A DNA stretch of 64,000 bases from Pseudomonas matsuisoli (lineage in GTDB: Bacteria > Pseudomonadota > Gammaproteobacteria > Pseudomonadales > Pseudomonadaceae). The translations under genes were made by a program, and so were the position numbers. The notes beneath the pieces were generated by a model. It had not been told where the DNA came from, made no database searches, and worked only from the letters and a program-made list of their open reading frames with translations. Below are positions 16,591 through 25,634 of this stretch, one piece after another. Position 1 is the first letter of the stretch; every line of letters starts with the position of its first letter. The stretch lies in the NCBI RefSeq assembly GCF_014647635.1, contig NZ_BMPO01000007.1, positions 186,001 through 250,000 of the forward strand, given 5' to 3'.

Positions 16591-17184
16591 ATGCTTTCCA
16601 TGACCGAACTCGTTCTCGCAAGCCATAACGCCGGCAAGCTCAAGGAGTTGCAAGCGATGCTGGGCGGCTCGGTGCGTATTCGCTCGATTGGCGAGTTCAG
16701 CGAAGTTGAGCCGGAAGAAACTGGCTTGTCGTTCGTCGAGAACGCCATCCTCAAGGCGCGCAACGCTGCGCGCGTTTCCGGCCTTCCCGCGCTGGCCGAT
16801 GACTCGGGGCTAGCCGTCGATGCACTGGGCGGCGCACCCGGCATTTATTCCGCCCGCTACGCCGACGGCAAAGGTGATGCAGCGAACAACGCCAAGCTGC
16901 TGGAGGCGTTGAAAGACGTGCCCGAGCGCGAGCGAACCGCCCAGTTCGTATGCTGCCTGGCATTGGTTCGCCATGCGGACGACCCTCTGCCGATCCTCTG
17001 CGAAGGCCTGTGGCAGGGGCGCATCCTCTTCGAGGCACGCGGCGCCCATGGTTTCGGCTATGACCCACTGTTCTGGGTTCCAGACGCGGACGGCTCCAGC
17101 GCCGAGCTCGCCCCGGAAGAGAAGAACCGCATCAGCCATCGTGCACGGGCAATGGCACTGCTCAAGCAACGCCTAGGCTTATGA
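16591..17184 (+). CDS. rdgB: RdgB/HAM1 dITP/XTP pyrophosphatase
   Basis: 197 residues. It clears non-canonical purine nucleotides (dITP, XTP) by releasing pyrophosphate, protecting DNA. Motifs: [12 protein letters not shown] at the N-terminus, [41 protein letters not shown] and the C-terminal [12 protein letters not shown] and SHRARA. The ATG at 16591 has GGAG upstream; an alternative ATG at 16600 would drop three residues. The stop overlaps the hemW start (ATGA). Confidence 0.96.
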   Translation: MLSMTELVLASHNAGKLKELQAMLGGSVRIRSIGEFSEVEPEETGLSFVENAILKARNAARVSGLPALADDSGLAVDALGGAPGIYSARYADGKGDAANNAKLLEALKDVPERERTAQFVCCLALVRHADDPLPILCEGLWQGRILFEARGAHGFGYDPLFWVPDADGSSAELAPEEKNRISHRARAMALLKQRLGL

Positions 17185-18347
17185 CGCGCATCTCGACCGA
17201 GTTTCAGCTTCCGCCCCTTGCGGCGTACATCCACATCCCGTGGTGCGTCCGCAAATGCCCGTACTGCGACTTCAATTCCCACGCCGCAGGGCCTGAACTG
17301 CCCGAAGACGCCTACGTCGATGCGCTATTGGCAGACCTGGATCTGGATGCCGCCGATCGCCATGGCCGGGTGCTGACATCGATCTTCTTTGGCGGCGGAA
17401 CGCCGAGCCTGTTTTCCGCAAAGGCTCTGGATCGATTGCTGCAAGGTGTCGAACAGCGCTTGCCCTTTGCCGGTGACATCGAGATCACGCTCGAGGCGAA
17501 CCCCGGCACCTTCGAGCAGGCGAAATTTCGGGACTATCGCGCAGCGGGTATCAATCGGCTGTCCATCGGCGTGCAAAGTTTTCAGCCCAAAAAGCTTCAG
17601 GCCCTTGGGCGTATCCATAATGGCGAGGAAGCGATCCGCGCCGCCGATATGGCCCGCGCAGCTGGCTTCGACAACTTCAACCTCGACCTCATGCACGGTT
17701 TGCCGGACCAGTCCATCGAAGACGCGCTGGATGACCTGCGCATCGCGGTGGAACAATCGCCAACTCACCTTTCGTGGTACCAACTTACGATGGAGCCCAA
17801 CACGGTGTTCTGGTCGCAGCCACCCGTGCTGCCCGAAGACGACGTGTTATGGGATATCCAGGAAGCCGGGCAGGCGTACCTTGCCGCGAACGGCTATGCG
17901 CAATACGAGATTTCTGCCTACGCCCGTGCTGGGAAGCAGGCTCGGCATAATCTCAACTATTGGGCGTTCGGTGATTTCATCGGTATTGGCGCCGGAGCTC
18001 ACGGCAAGCTCAGCTCGCCTGATGGCACTATTCGGCGAACCTGGAAGACTCGCCTGCCCAAGGATTACCTGAACTCTGCGAAGCCCTTCCTTGCAGGCCA
18101 GCGGATACTCAACGCTGACGAATTACCTTTCGAATTCCTGATGAACGCGTTGCGTCTAACCGAAGGCGTACCGGCGGAGCAGTTCGCCCAACGCACGGGC
18201 CTCGATCTTGCAACCATCAAGGCATCCCGCGAAGACGCCGTTCGGCGAGGCCTGCTGGCGGATCGCCCGAACCGCCTCGTGGCCTCCGAAAAAGGCCAGT
18301 TGTTCCTGAACGACCTGTTGCAGTTGTTTCTCGCGGAAGAGCGTTAG
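17181..18347 (+). CDS. hemW: HemW, radical SAM haem chaperone (formerly called HemN-like)
   Basis: 388 residues. The radical SAM motif is CVRKCPYC in [16 protein letters not shown], followed by the [11 protein letters not shown]-binding strand and the C-terminal HemN domain ([11 protein letters not shown]). The family lacks coproporphyrinogen oxidase activity and binds haem for insertion into respiratory proteins; the missing second cysteine set of true HemN fits this. It is coupled to rdgB by a four-base overlap. Short GCGTTAGCC direct repeats follow the stop. Confidence 0.92.
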   Translation: MTRISTEFQLPPLAAYIHIPWCVRKCPYCDFNSHAAGPELPEDAYVDALLADLDLDAADRHGRVLTSIFFGGGTPSLFSAKALDRLLQGVEQRLPFAGDIEITLEANPGTFEQAKFRDYRAAGINRLSIGVQSFQPKKLQALGRIHNGEEAIRAADMARAAGFDNFNLDLMHGLPDQSIEDALDDLRIAVEQSPTHLSWYQLTMEPNTVFWSQPPVLPEDDVLWDIQEAGQAYLAANGYAQYEISAYARAGKQARHNLNYWAFGDFIGIGAGAHGKLSSPDGTIRRTWKTRLPKDYLNSAKPFLAGQRILNADELPFEFLMNALRLTEGVPAEQFAQRTGLDLATIKASREDAVRRGLLADRPNRLVASEKGQLFLNDLLQLFLAEER

Positions 18348-18424
18348 CCGCGTTAGCCGCGTTGGCCACAGCGGGCAAGCCCGCCCCTACAGCGCGCTGA
18401 GCGCTGCGCGCGAACATGCTTTTC

Positions 18425-18449
18425 GTGGGAGCGGGCCATGCCCGCGAAG
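18425..18449 (+). repeat. REP repeat unit
   Basis: GTGGGAGCGGGCCATGCCCG plus CGAAG, identical to the units at 9063 and 32288. A different REP-like palindrome (AGCGGGCAAGCCCGCCCCTAC) lies just before it at 18370-18390. Both fall in the gap between hemW and the diguanylate cyclase. Confidence 0.8.
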
Positions 18450-18560
18450 CGTCGCCGTCTACGCCTTCAAATCTCAATCAAGCCGCCCAAATCGGCATCT
18501 TCATGCACGACTTTTCGGGTACCCTATGCGGCCTTTTTAACCCCACAACGAGAAGCCAGC

Positions 18561-19712
18561 GTGCTCGACCCACGCAGCATCATTTTTATCCTGTCAGCGT
18601 TGAGTCTGCTGATGTCGCTGGTGCTATTCGCCATGCCCCAATCGATTCGGGACAGGCTGGGCGGCAGTCGACATTGGAGCGCCGGCATGCTGATGCTATC
18701 GGTCGCGGCACTGCTCTATGGATTACGGGGCCTGGCGCCCAACTGGCTTTCGGTCTCGCTGGCGAACACGGCCGCGCTGACGGCGGTGGCCATGATTTAC
18801 GCGGGAGGACGCGCCTTCTTCGACAAGGCGCCCGCCAACCGTCAGCTGATCTTTGCGGTGGGCCTCGCCACCCTCGCGCTCACGTATTTCACCTACTTCC
18901 AAGACACCCTGGCCGCGCGCTCCGTCATCTTCTCGTTGTTATCCGCTGCTCTGCTGTACCTGTTCGGCCGAGACGTCATGCGCTACCGACCGCGCATGGC
19001 GGAACGCGCGGTATTCCCTTACTTGTTCACCGGAATTAGCGTCTATTTCGACGTTATCGTTTCACTGCTAAGGGCGCTCAACGCCTTCTGGGCGACCAAT
19101 GATGGCTTGGCGGATCTGTTCGCGCCGACACCGCTGAACGTCCTGTACTTCTCGACCCACAGCCTGCTGGTCATCTGCATTTCGGTGGGCTTCATCCTCA
19201 TGTCGAACGAGCGCCTGCACTCACTGCTCGAATATCAGCTTAGCCATGATCCGCTCACCAACGCTTTTGCCAGGCCAGTGGTGATGACGCTGGCCCGCCG
19301 CGAACTGACCGGGCGCAAACCCGTGTCCATGCTGCTGCTGGATATCGATCACTTCAAAACCGTCAACGACACGCTCGGCCATCAGATCGGCGACGAAGTG
19401 CTCAAGCATATCGTTCGATCGCTAAATGCCGTCTTGCGCCCGAACGAGCCACTGGGGCGTTACGGCGGGGAAGAATTCGTACTGCTGCTGTGCGATGCGG
19501 ACGAGCGCCAGGCCGGCATCGTCGCCGAGCGCCTTCGCCGTTGCGTGGAGGCCACCCCGTATCAGGACGACGCCAAACCTTATCCGATGACGGTGAGTAT
19601 CGGCTGTGCCACCGCCCGACCGGGCGAAGACCTCGAGCAGATACTGAACCGGGCGGACACCGCGCTCTACCGAGCCAAGCACGCCGGTAGGAATCGCGTC
19701 GAACATGGCTGA
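18561..19712 (+). CDS. Membrane-bound diguanylate cyclase (GGDEF)
   Basis: 383 residues from the GTG at 18561. About six or seven hydrophobic helices (residues 5-205) form an uncharacterised membrane sensor; the GGDEF domain fills residues 220-383 with DIDHFKTVNDTLGH and the active-site GGEEF at 302-306. It should make c-di-GMP from GTP. The inhibitory I-site position reads RPNE instead of RxxD, so product inhibition may be weak. The frame is open back to 18438, but that would translate the REP repeat, so the GTG start is preferred. Control of motility or biofilm is likely but unproven. Confidence 0.85.
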   Translation: MLDPRSIIFILSALSLLMSLVLFAMPQSIRDRLGGSRHWSAGMLMLSVAALLYGLRGLAPNWLSVSLANTAALTAVAMIYAGGRAFFDKAPANRQLIFAVGLATLALTYFTYFQDTLAARSVIFSLLSAALLYLFGRDVMRYRPRMAERAVFPYLFTGISVYFDVIVSLLRALNAFWATNDGLADLFAPTPLNVLYFSTHSLLVICISVGFILMSNERLHSLLEYQLSHDPLTNAFARPVVMTLARRELTGRKPVSMLLLDIDHFKTVNDTLGHQIGDEVLKHIVRSLNAVLRPNEPLGRYGGEEFVLLLCDADERQAGIVAERLRRCVEATPYQDDAKPYPMTVSIGCATARPGEDLEQILNRADTALYRAKHAGRNRVEHG

Positions 19713-19727
19713 AACAAGGAGCATACC

Positions 19728-20051
19728 GTGGACGTAATACTCGACCTTATCGCAACGGCATCGCGCTGGAGCCGCAGTCACCTGAGCGAAATCTCCATCG
19801 CCATTCTCGCTACCTTGCTGGTGCTGCTCGGGCCCGCCATCAATGGCTGGATACAACAGCGTATTGGCAGCCTCAATTTCGTCTTCAGAACACTGCTGTT
19901 CGTGATCATCTGCGCAGCCGGCTATGGCTTGGCAATGATTCACCTACCCGGCTGGATCACCCAGGGTTTGAGCTATTTCAATAACTACACGCTGGCGCCA
20001 GTACTGGTGCTGCTGTTCTTCGTGATCGGGGTACTGGCGGACCGAAGTTGA
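19728..20051 (+). CDS. DUF3392 small membrane protein
   Basis: 107 residues with three hydrophobic segments (about 21-42, 52-72 and 85-103). It matches the DUF3392 family, common in Pseudomonas and relatives, function unknown. It follows the diguanylate cyclase by 15 bases with GGAG-like AAGGAG upstream, so the two are probably cotranscribed. It ends 47 bases before the convergent trmB; no T-run terminator is visible there. Confidence 0.82.
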   Translation: MDVILDLIATASRWSRSHLSEISIAILATLLVLLGPAINGWIQQRIGSLNFVFRTLLFVIICAAGYGLAMIHLPGWITQGLSYFNNYTLAPVLVLLFFVIGVLADRS

Positions 20052-20098
20052 CGGGGCTGAATCGAGCAGGGCCAGCGTAGACGCTGACACTTGTCGCG

Positions 20099-20803
20099 TT
20101 ATTCGCTGCGGGCGAATTTCAGGTCCCATACGCCATGCCCCAGGCGTTCGCCACGTCGCTCGAACTTGGTGACGGGACGCTCTTCAGGACGCGGTATGAA
20201 GGTGCCGTCCGCGGAGAGATTGTGAAAACCCGGCGCGGCACGCATGACCTCGAGCATGTGTTCGGCGTATTGGGCCCAGTCGGTCGCCATATGCAGCACG
20301 CCACCTACCTTGAGTTTGCGGCGCACCAACTCGGCGAACGCGGGTTGGACGATACGCCTTTTGTGGTGACGGGATTTATGCCAAGGGTCCGGGAAGAACA
20401 GCAATACGCGATCCAATGACGCATCCGCTACGCAGTCACGCAGGACCTCCAGCGCATCGCAGCTGTAAACGCGAATGTTGCTGAGTTCCGCCGTGAGCAT
20501 GCCGTTGAGCAATGCGCCTACACCTGGCTTGTGCACCTCAACGCCGATGAAATCCTGCTCCGGGGCGGCTGCGGCCATTTCCAGGGTCGAATGGCCCATG
20601 CCGAAACCGATCTCGAACGTGCGCGATGCCTGGCGCCCGAACAACCGATCGAAATCCTGCAAGCCATCTGCTAGCTCCAAACCATACAGCGGCCAACCGC
20701 GCTCCAACCCGCGCTCCTGCCCTTCCGTCATGCGGCCAGCGCGCATCACGAAGCTTTTGATGGTACGCATGGCGCGCGGTTGGCTTTCGGGGGTATCGGT
20801 CAT
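20099..20803 (-). CDS. trmB: tRNA (guanine46-N7)-methyltransferase
   Basis: 234 residues. Motif I is [15 protein letters not shown], the conserved [17 protein letters not shown] loop is complete, and [17 protein letters not shown] closes the C-terminus, all typical of TrmB. It uses SAM to make m7G46 in tRNA. The ATG at 20803 (MTDTPESQ) was chosen over the one eight codons upstream because it matches the family N-terminus. It lies downstream of thiS-thiG on the same strand, the order seen in Pseudomonas. Confidence 0.95.
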   Translation of the reverse strand: MTDTPESQPRAMRTIKSFVMRAGRMTEGQERGLERGWPLYGLELADGLQDFDRLFGRQASRTFEIGFGMGHSTLEMAAAAPEQDFIGVEVHKPGVGALLNGMLTAELSNIRVYSCDALEVLRDCVADASLDRVLLFFPDPWHKSRHHKRRIVQPAFAELVRRKLKVGGVLHMATDWAQYAEHMLEVMRAAPGFHNLSADGTFIPRPEERPVTKFERRGERLGHGVWDLKFARSE

Positions 20804-20861
20804 GGGATTCGGTAGCAAGAGTGACAAAGAAAGTGCCCGCGCACAGGAGCACGGGGATGGA

Positions 20862-21656
20862 TCAGCGAATGAGACCTTCCAGCGGCGAAGACGCGCTGGC
20901 GTAAAGCCTCTTGGGCATTCGCCCCGCCAGATAAGCCAAACGCCCCGCTTCGATGGCGTGTTTCATGGCTTGCGCCATGAGCACGGGATGCCCTGCATGG
21001 GCGATCGCGCTATTCATCAGTACCGCCTCACAACCCAGCTCCATTGCGATCGCCGCATCCGACGCCGTACCGACGCCCGCATCCACGAGCACGGGCACTT
21101 TCGCCTCTTCGAGAATGATGCGCAGGTTGTAGGGGTTGCAGATACCCAACCCCGTGCCGATCAAACCCGCCAATGGCATGACCGCACAGCAACCCATCTC
21201 TGCCAGCTGGCGCGCAATGATGGGGTCGTCACTGGTGTAGACCATGACATCGAAACCGTCCTTGATCAGGACTTCGGCTGCCTTCAGCGTTTCGATGACG
21301 TTTGGGAACAGGGTTTTCTGATCGGCCAGGACTTCGAGCTTCACCAGATTGTGACCGTCGAGCAATTCACGTGCGAGACGACAGGTGCGCACGGCTTCGG
21401 CCGCGTCGAAACAGCCTGCCGTGTTTGGCAGGATCGTGTAGCGATCGGGTGAGATGACGTCCAGCAAATTGGGCTCGTCCGGATTTTGCCCAATGTTGGT
21501 TCGGCGGACGGCAACGGTCACGATTTCGGCACCGCTGGCTTCGATCGCGTCACGTGTTTCGTCGAGATCGCGGTACTTCCCGGTGCCGATCAATAGGCGC
21601 GACTGATAGGTCTTGCCAGCGATGGTGAAGGGTTTGTCTTGGAAAGATGCAGTCAT
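20862..21656 (-). CDS. thiG: Thiazole synthase
   Basis: 264 residues of the ThiG barrel. It condenses deoxyxylulose phosphate, dehydroglycine and ThiS-thiocarboxylate into the thiazole of thiamine. Conserved segments include [10 protein letters not shown], the substrate Schiff-base lysine in [15 protein letters not shown], and [25 protein letters not shown] (phosphate binding). The start at 21656 gives the normal length. thiS lies 97 bases upstream on the same strand. I found no TPP riboswitch in front of either gene. Confidence 0.96.
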   Translation of the reverse strand: MTASFQDKPFTIAGKTYQSRLLIGTGKYRDLDETRDAIEASGAEIVTVAVRRTNIGQNPDEPNLLDVISPDRYTILPNTAGCFDAAEAVRTCRLARELLDGHNLVKLEVLADQKTLFPNVIETLKAAEVLIKDGFDVMVYTSDDPIIARQLAEMGCCAVMPLAGLIGTGLGICNPYNLRIILEEAKVPVLVDAGVGTASDAAIAMELGCEAVLMNSAIAHAGHPVLMAQAMKHAIEAGRLAYLAGRMPKRLYASASSPLEGLIR

Positions 21657-21753
21657 CGCGGGTTTCCTAGAAGGGGAACAGGCCACTGGGAAACAGCGCC
21701 GCGTCAGCGATCGCCGGGCCTGTGTTCGGCGGGCTCATACGACTGGTGGTAGG

Positions 21754-21954
21754 TCAGCCGCCGCCAATGGCGTGGACGACCTCGACACGGTCACCTTCGC
21801 TCAATGCTGTTTCGGCGTGCTGACTACGCGGCACGATGTCCAGGTTGAGCTCGACAGCGACGCGGCGTCCAGCGAGGTCCAGGCGACCGATCAAGTCGGC
21901 AACGGTCTCGCCAGCCGGAATTTCATAAGGGTCGCCATTCACATGAATCAACAT
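21754..21954 (-). CDS. thiS: Sulfur carrier protein ThiS
   Basis: 66 residues, beta-grasp ubiquitin-like fold, ending in the required Gly-Gly (VEVVHAIGGG). The terminal glycine is adenylated and turned into a thiocarboxylate that supplies sulfur to ThiG. Translated just upstream of thiG. Confidence 0.95.
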   Translation of the reverse strand: MLIHVNGDPYEIPAGETVADLIGRLDLAGRRVAVELNLDIVPRSQHAETALSEGDRVEVVHAIGGG

Positions 21955-22026
21955 GGTCAGGGGGCTATCGTCTAAAGGGCGTGCATTCTAGCCCGTTTGA
22001 ATCCGATGACAAAGGCAACGCGTCGA

Positions 22027-22398
22027 TCAGGCCATCCGCCACGCGGCGAGCCCCAGGCACAGCCAGCCACCCAGAAAGGCGGCGCCACCAATAGGCGTCA
22101 CGATACCGAACCGGCTTATACCCACCAACGTCAGCAGATAAAGGCTCCCGGAGAACAGCAGGATCCCCAGCGCAAAGAGCGCGCCGGCCGTGTTGACGAG
22201 CTTTCCTGGCTGATAAAGCGCAAGCAGGGCCACACCAAAAAGGGCCAGCGCATGGATCAACTGGTAATGTACCCCGGTCTGAAACACCGCGAGGTAGTCG
22301 GCGGAAAGGCGAGTCTTCAAGCCGTGGGCTGCGAACGCGCCCAATGCCACGCCTGTGAAACCGGAAAACGCGGCCAGCATGAGAAAGAGTCGAATCAT
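22027..22398 (-). CDS. DUF423 membrane protein (YgdD type)
   Basis: 123 residues with four hydrophobic helices; the conserved N-terminus (FTGVALGAFAAHGLK) and FQTGVHYQLIHALALF identify DUF423. Inner membrane, function unknown. The frame is open to 22713, but that part is antisense to mtgA; the ATG at 22398 fits the family. Divergent from mtgA with only 36 bases between, so their promoters must overlap. Confidence 0.88.
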   Translation of the reverse strand: MIRLFLMLAAFSGFTGVALGAFAAHGLKTRLSADYLAVFQTGVHYQLIHALALFGVALLALYQPGKLVNTAGALFALGILLFSGSLYLLTLVGISRFGIVTPIGGAAFLGGWLCLGLAAWRMA

Positions 22399-22434
22399 GG
22401 AACATTTCCCGAACGCAAGGATGCAGTCTTCATA

Positions 22435-23160
22435 ATGGCGCGCCGAGCAAAGAAGTCCAAGCTGAACGCCCGGGGCTTTCTGCGACATGTTGTCCGAGGC
22501 CTGGTTTATGCCTTGCTCGCCAGCGTTGCACTGGTGCTGATCTTCCGCTGGGTTCCACCGCCGGGCACCGCGTTGATGGTCGAGCGCAAGGTGGCGTCCT
22601 GGACCAGCAGCGAGCCGATCGACCTGCAACGCGAGTGGCGCGCCTGGGACGGGATTTCCGACAGCCTGAAAATGGCCGTGATTGCTGGCGAGGATCAGCA
22701 TTTCCCCAGCCACTGGGGATTCGATCTACCCGCCATCAGAGCGGCATTGCTGCACAACCAGGACGGTGGCTCCGTGCGGGGCGCCAGCACCATCAGCCAG
22801 CAGGTAGCGAAAAACCTGTTTCTTTGGTCCGGACGCAGTTGGTTGCGCAAGGGGCTGGAAGCCTGGTTCACGGTATTGATCGAAACGCTCTGGTCAAAGG
22901 AGCGGATTCTTGAGGTGTACCTCAACAGCGTGGAATGGGGCCCGGGCATCTTTGGCGCGGAGGCTGCCGCAAGGCATCACTTCGGTGTTGGCGCGGATCA
23001 ACTGAGCGCTGCGCAGTCCGCTCGCTTGGCGGCGGTGCTGCCGAACCCTCTGCGCTGGAGCGCCAGTCGGCCAAGCGCGTATGTATTGCAGCGGAGCAGT
23101 TGGATAAGCCGGCAGATGCGGCAGTTGGGGGGAAGTGGTTTTCTGCAGCAGTTAAGGTGA
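22435..23160 (+). CDS. mtgA: Monofunctional peptidoglycan glycosyltransferase
   Basis: 241 residues. One N-terminal membrane helix (about 20-40) anchors a GT51 domain with all five family motifs visible: AGEDQHFPSHWGFD (catalytic Glu), GGSVRGASTISQQVAKNLFL, RKGLEAW and KERILEVYLNSVEWGPGIFG. It polymerises lipid II into glycan strands in the periplasm. There is no transpeptidase domain, as expected for MtgA. Start at 22435 (MARRAKK) was chosen because the longer frame is antisense to DUF423. Confidence 0.94.
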   Translation: MARRAKKSKLNARGFLRHVVRGLVYALLASVALVLIFRWVPPPGTALMVERKVASWTSSEPIDLQREWRAWDGISDSLKMAVIAGEDQHFPSHWGFDLPAIRAALLHNQDGGSVRGASTISQQVAKNLFLWSGRSWLRKGLEAWFTVLIETLWSKERILEVYLNSVEWGPGIFGAEAAARHHFGVGADQLSAAQSARLAAVLPNPLRWSASRPSAYVLQRSSWISRQMRQLGGSGFLQQLR

Positions 23161-23244
23161 GCTCAGCAGAGTGAGAGGAAGCTGAGCAACGCAAGCCGCA
23201 CTGAGCAGTAGATTGCGTACCAAGATTGACGAGTCGCATGTTCG

Positions 23245-23480
23245 ATAGGGTTTCGCCCCCTCGGGCGACTCACTTTTTTCAGACGCGGCTACGCGCCCCG
23301 GACAAAAGTAAGCAAAAACGCTTGCCCCATCATCCGGCCCTGCGCTTCGCGCAGGGTTCGTTCACTCCATCGCCGCGTACGAGGCACAGCGCGAAGGACC
23401 ATCCTTGGCCCATCGCACTTCTCGCGGCATCCATGCCGCTCAACCTCGTACACGGCGATTCCGCTCACCCTCCTCAAGGG
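23245..23480. repeat. Hairpin-rich intergenic repeat-like element
   Basis: No gene was found in the 481-base gap 23161-23641. This stretch contains ACTTTTTTCAG facing GGACAAAAGT, a CCTGCGCTTCGCGCAGG palindrome (23339-23355), and CGCGGCATCCATGCCGC around 23424. Its minus-strand reading (GCAAGCGTTTTTGCTTACTT around 23305-23325, then a SACTCGCCC-type end) resembles a multi-copy intergenic sequence that I recall from Pseudomonas genomes. Function and copy number cannot be judged here. Confidence 0.45.
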
Positions 23481-23516
23481 GCAGTGTCGCCGATCTTGAA
23501 ACCGTATTCGGCTACT

Positions 23517-23546
23517 GTAGGAGCGAGCTTGCTCGCGAATGCGACA
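23517..23546 (+). repeat. REP repeat, second family
   Basis: GTAGGAGCGAGCTTGCTCGC with GAATGCGAC following: the classic Pseudomonas REP form with a GAGCGAGCTTGCTCG palindrome. It differs in sequence from the GTGGGAGCGGGC family in this window. Confidence 0.82.
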
Positions 23547-23596
23547 TCAGCCTTCGCGACGAAATTGCGAGTCCAGCCGCTAGCAGACGCCCAACG

Positions 23597-23624
23597 AAAA
23601 GCCGCGCATATGCGCGGCTTTTTT
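23597..23624. terminator. Bidirectional rho-independent terminator between mtgA and rpoH
   Basis: AAAA-GCCGCGCA-TA-TGCGCGGC-TTTTTT: an 8-bp GC stem with A- and T-runs on the two sides. It lies 18 bases beyond the rpoH stop on the minus strand and can also stop transcription from mtgA. Confidence 0.9.
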
Positions 23625-23641
23625 CCGTACCTGTCACCCGA

Positions 23642-24496
23642 TCAAGCCTCGATCGAACCTTTCAGCTTGTTCATCGCATTCTTTTCCAACTGGCGAATAC
23701 GCTCCGCCGATACGTTGTACTTAGCTGCCAGGTCATGCAGCGTCGCCTTGTCTTCCGACAACCAGCGTTGCTGCAGGATGTCACGACTACGCTCATCCAG
23801 TGAATCCAGTGCCTCGTGCAGACTGGCTGTCGAGCTGTCGCTCCAGTCGGCATCCTCCAGCTGCTGGGCTGGATCGTAGCGATGGTCTTCCAGATAGTGC
23901 GCCGGTGACTGATAGGCACTGTCGTCGTCAGCGTCCGCGGCAGGATCGAAGGCCATGTCCTGACCCGTCAGGCGGCTTTCCATCTCACGCACTTCACGCG
24001 GCTCGACGCCCAGGGTCTCGGCCACACGGTGCACTTCATCGTTGTTCAACCAGGCCAAACGCTTCTTCTGGCTACGCAGGTTGAAGAACAGCTTGCGCTG
24101 AGCCTTCGTCGTCGCGACCTTCACGATACGCCAGTTGCGCAGGATGAACTCATGGATTTCGGCCTTGATCCAGTGCACTGCAAAGGATACGAGACGAACG
24201 CCCATTTCCGGGTTAAAGCGTTTGACGGCCTTCATCAAACCGACATTGCCTTCCTGAATCAGGTCAGCCTGTGCCAGTCCGTAGCCGGAATAGCTTTTGG
24301 CGATATGGACAACGAAGCGCAGGTGCGCCATCACCATCTGCCGAGCGGCCTCTAAGTCCTGCTGGAAATAAAGACGCTCTGCCAGATCGCGCTCCTGCTC
24401 TTGCGTCAGCAGCGGAATGCTGTTGACCGCATGCACGTAAGCCTCCAGGTTCGCACCGGGAGCCAACGCATAAACAGGTTGCAGAGATTTGGTCAT
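23642..24496 (-). CDS. rpoH: Heat-shock sigma factor RpoH (sigma-32)
   Basis: 284 residues. Region 2 holds [20 protein letters not shown] and the -10 recognition segment ([20 protein letters not shown]); the RpoH box QRKLFFNLR is present, and region 4 ends with [20 protein letters not shown]. It directs RNA polymerase to heat-shock promoters. A sigma-E/AlgU-like promoter lies upstream. It is downstream of ftsYEX on the same strand, the conserved ftsY-ftsE-ftsX-rpoH order. Confidence 0.97.
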   Translation of the reverse strand: MTKSLQPVYALAPGANLEAYVHAVNSIPLLTQEQERDLAERLYFQQDLEAARQMVMAHLRFVVHIAKSYSGYGLAQADLIQEGNVGLMKAVKRFNPEMGVRLVSFAVHWIKAEIHEFILRNWRIVKVATTKAQRKLFFNLRSQKKRLAWLNNDEVHRVAETLGVEPREVREMESRLTGQDMAFDPAADADDDSAYQSPAHYLEDHRYDPAQQLEDADWSDSSTASLHEALDSLDERSRDILQQRWLSEDKATLHDLAAKYNVSAERIRQLEKNAMNKLKGSIEA

Positions 24497-24543
24497 TGCG
24501 AATCCTCCGATTCACGAAGCTCGCTGAGTCTAACACTGAGCAT

Positions 24544-24570
24544 TGGGACAGGGAATTGCCCCACAAGTTC
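24544..24570 (-). promoter_or_regulatory. Extracytoplasmic-stress (sigma-22/AlgU type) promoter for rpoH
   Basis: On the minus strand GAACTT (24570-24565), a 16-base spacer, then TCCCA (24548-24544), 48 bases before the rpoH ATG. The -35 is a perfect match to the AlgU/RpoE consensus; the -10 is partial (TC..A). AlgU control of rpoH is known in Pseudomonas. Confidence 0.6.
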
Positions 24571-24620
24571 TGCCTCATCGATTGTATTGATATTACAAAT
24601 CAATGAGTTACCACCGAGAT

Positions 24621-25634
24621 TCATCGCGGGGCGAGCTCCCGCAAATGCCGCGCGACGGCCAGCCATGCGCCGACATAACCCAGCAATACGGCACCGCACA
24701 CCAGTGAAAAGCCATCACCCGCCGGTACGCCGTCCAGTGCGAAGGCGCTGTCGTAAAGTCCAGCCAAACGAACGACCGCGTCGTTCAGCCAGTCGAGGCC
24801 GAACGCGAGCAGCAACCAGGCCAGAAAGCCCGCAGCCAGGCCGTAGAGCGCGCCCATGTAGAGAAACGGACGTCGCACGTATCCGTCGGTTCCACCGACC
24901 AGCTTGATGACTTCGATTTCCGCTCGGCGGTTTTCGATATGCAGGCGAATGGTATTGCCGACCACCAGCAGGAGCGCCATCACCAGCAGCACCGTCAGGC
25001 CGAAGACGAAGCGATCGCCCAAATTGAGGATTGCCGTCAGCCGCTCGACCCACAGCAGATCCAATTGCGCCTGATCGACCCCTGGCAGCCCTTCGAGCTG
25101 CTGCCGCAGAGCGTCGAGCTTGGCCTTGTCGATGACATTCGGCGTGACGATGATCACGCCGGGCAGCGGATTCTCCGGAAGTTCGCGCAGCGCCTGGCCC
25201 AGGCCCGTTTGCTGTTGGAATTCATCGAGCGCTTCTTCCCGGCTGATCCCCCGCACGTCTTCGACGTCCGGCAACTGGGCGATCTCTTCCCGTAACGACT
25301 CGCTCCGCTGCGCAGAGGCATCCAGGTCGAGGTAGACGGAAATCTGTGCCGCTCGCTGCCATGAGCCCCCTAAACGCTCGACGTTGCTCAGCAACAGCGA
25401 CAGCCCCATGGGCAGCGACAGGGCAACCGCCATGACCAAACTGGTGAAAAAGCTGCCGATTGGCTGCTTGGTGAGCCGCCTCAGACTATCCACAAGGCTG
25501 GCACGATGGCTTTCCAGCCAGGCATTGAAAAAGGTCTTGAAGTCGGGGCCGTCATCCTGTTTATCCGGGCGCTGGCCAGTAGCCCCAACACGTTCGGCCG
25601 GCTTAGGCGCGGCCGGATCCTGCTTCGCACTCAT
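24621..25634 (-). CDS. ftsX: Cell-division ABC transporter permease-like protein FtsX
   Basis: 337 residues. A long charged, proline-rich cytoplasmic N-terminus (about 1-60) precedes the first helix (SLVMAVALSLPMGLSLLLSN), an extracytoplasmic loop (about 95-215) and three further helices. Together with FtsE it controls septal murein hydrolases rather than transporting a substrate. Its ATG overlaps the ftsE stop (TGATG). Confidence 0.95.
   Translation of the reverse strand: MSAKQDPAAPKPAERVGATGQRPDKQDDGPDFKTFFNAWLESHRASLVDSLRRLTKQPIGSFFTSLVMAVALSLPMGLSLLLSNVERLGGSWQRAAQISVYLDLDASAQRSESLREEIAQLPDVEDVRGISREEALDEFQQQTGLGQALRELPENPLPGVIIVTPNVIDKAKLDALRQQLEGLPGVDQAQLDLLWVERLTAILNLGDRFVFGLTVLLVMALLLVVGNTIRLHIENRRAEIEVIKLVGGTDGYVRRPFLYMGALYGLAAGFLAWLLLAFGLDWLNDAVVRLAGLYDSAFALDGVPAGDGFSLVCGAVLLGYVGAWLAVARHLRELAPR

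Noticed and set aside
21955-22026. TPP riboswitch before thiS
   Set aside because: The leader is only about 70 bases and lacks the CTGAGA core.
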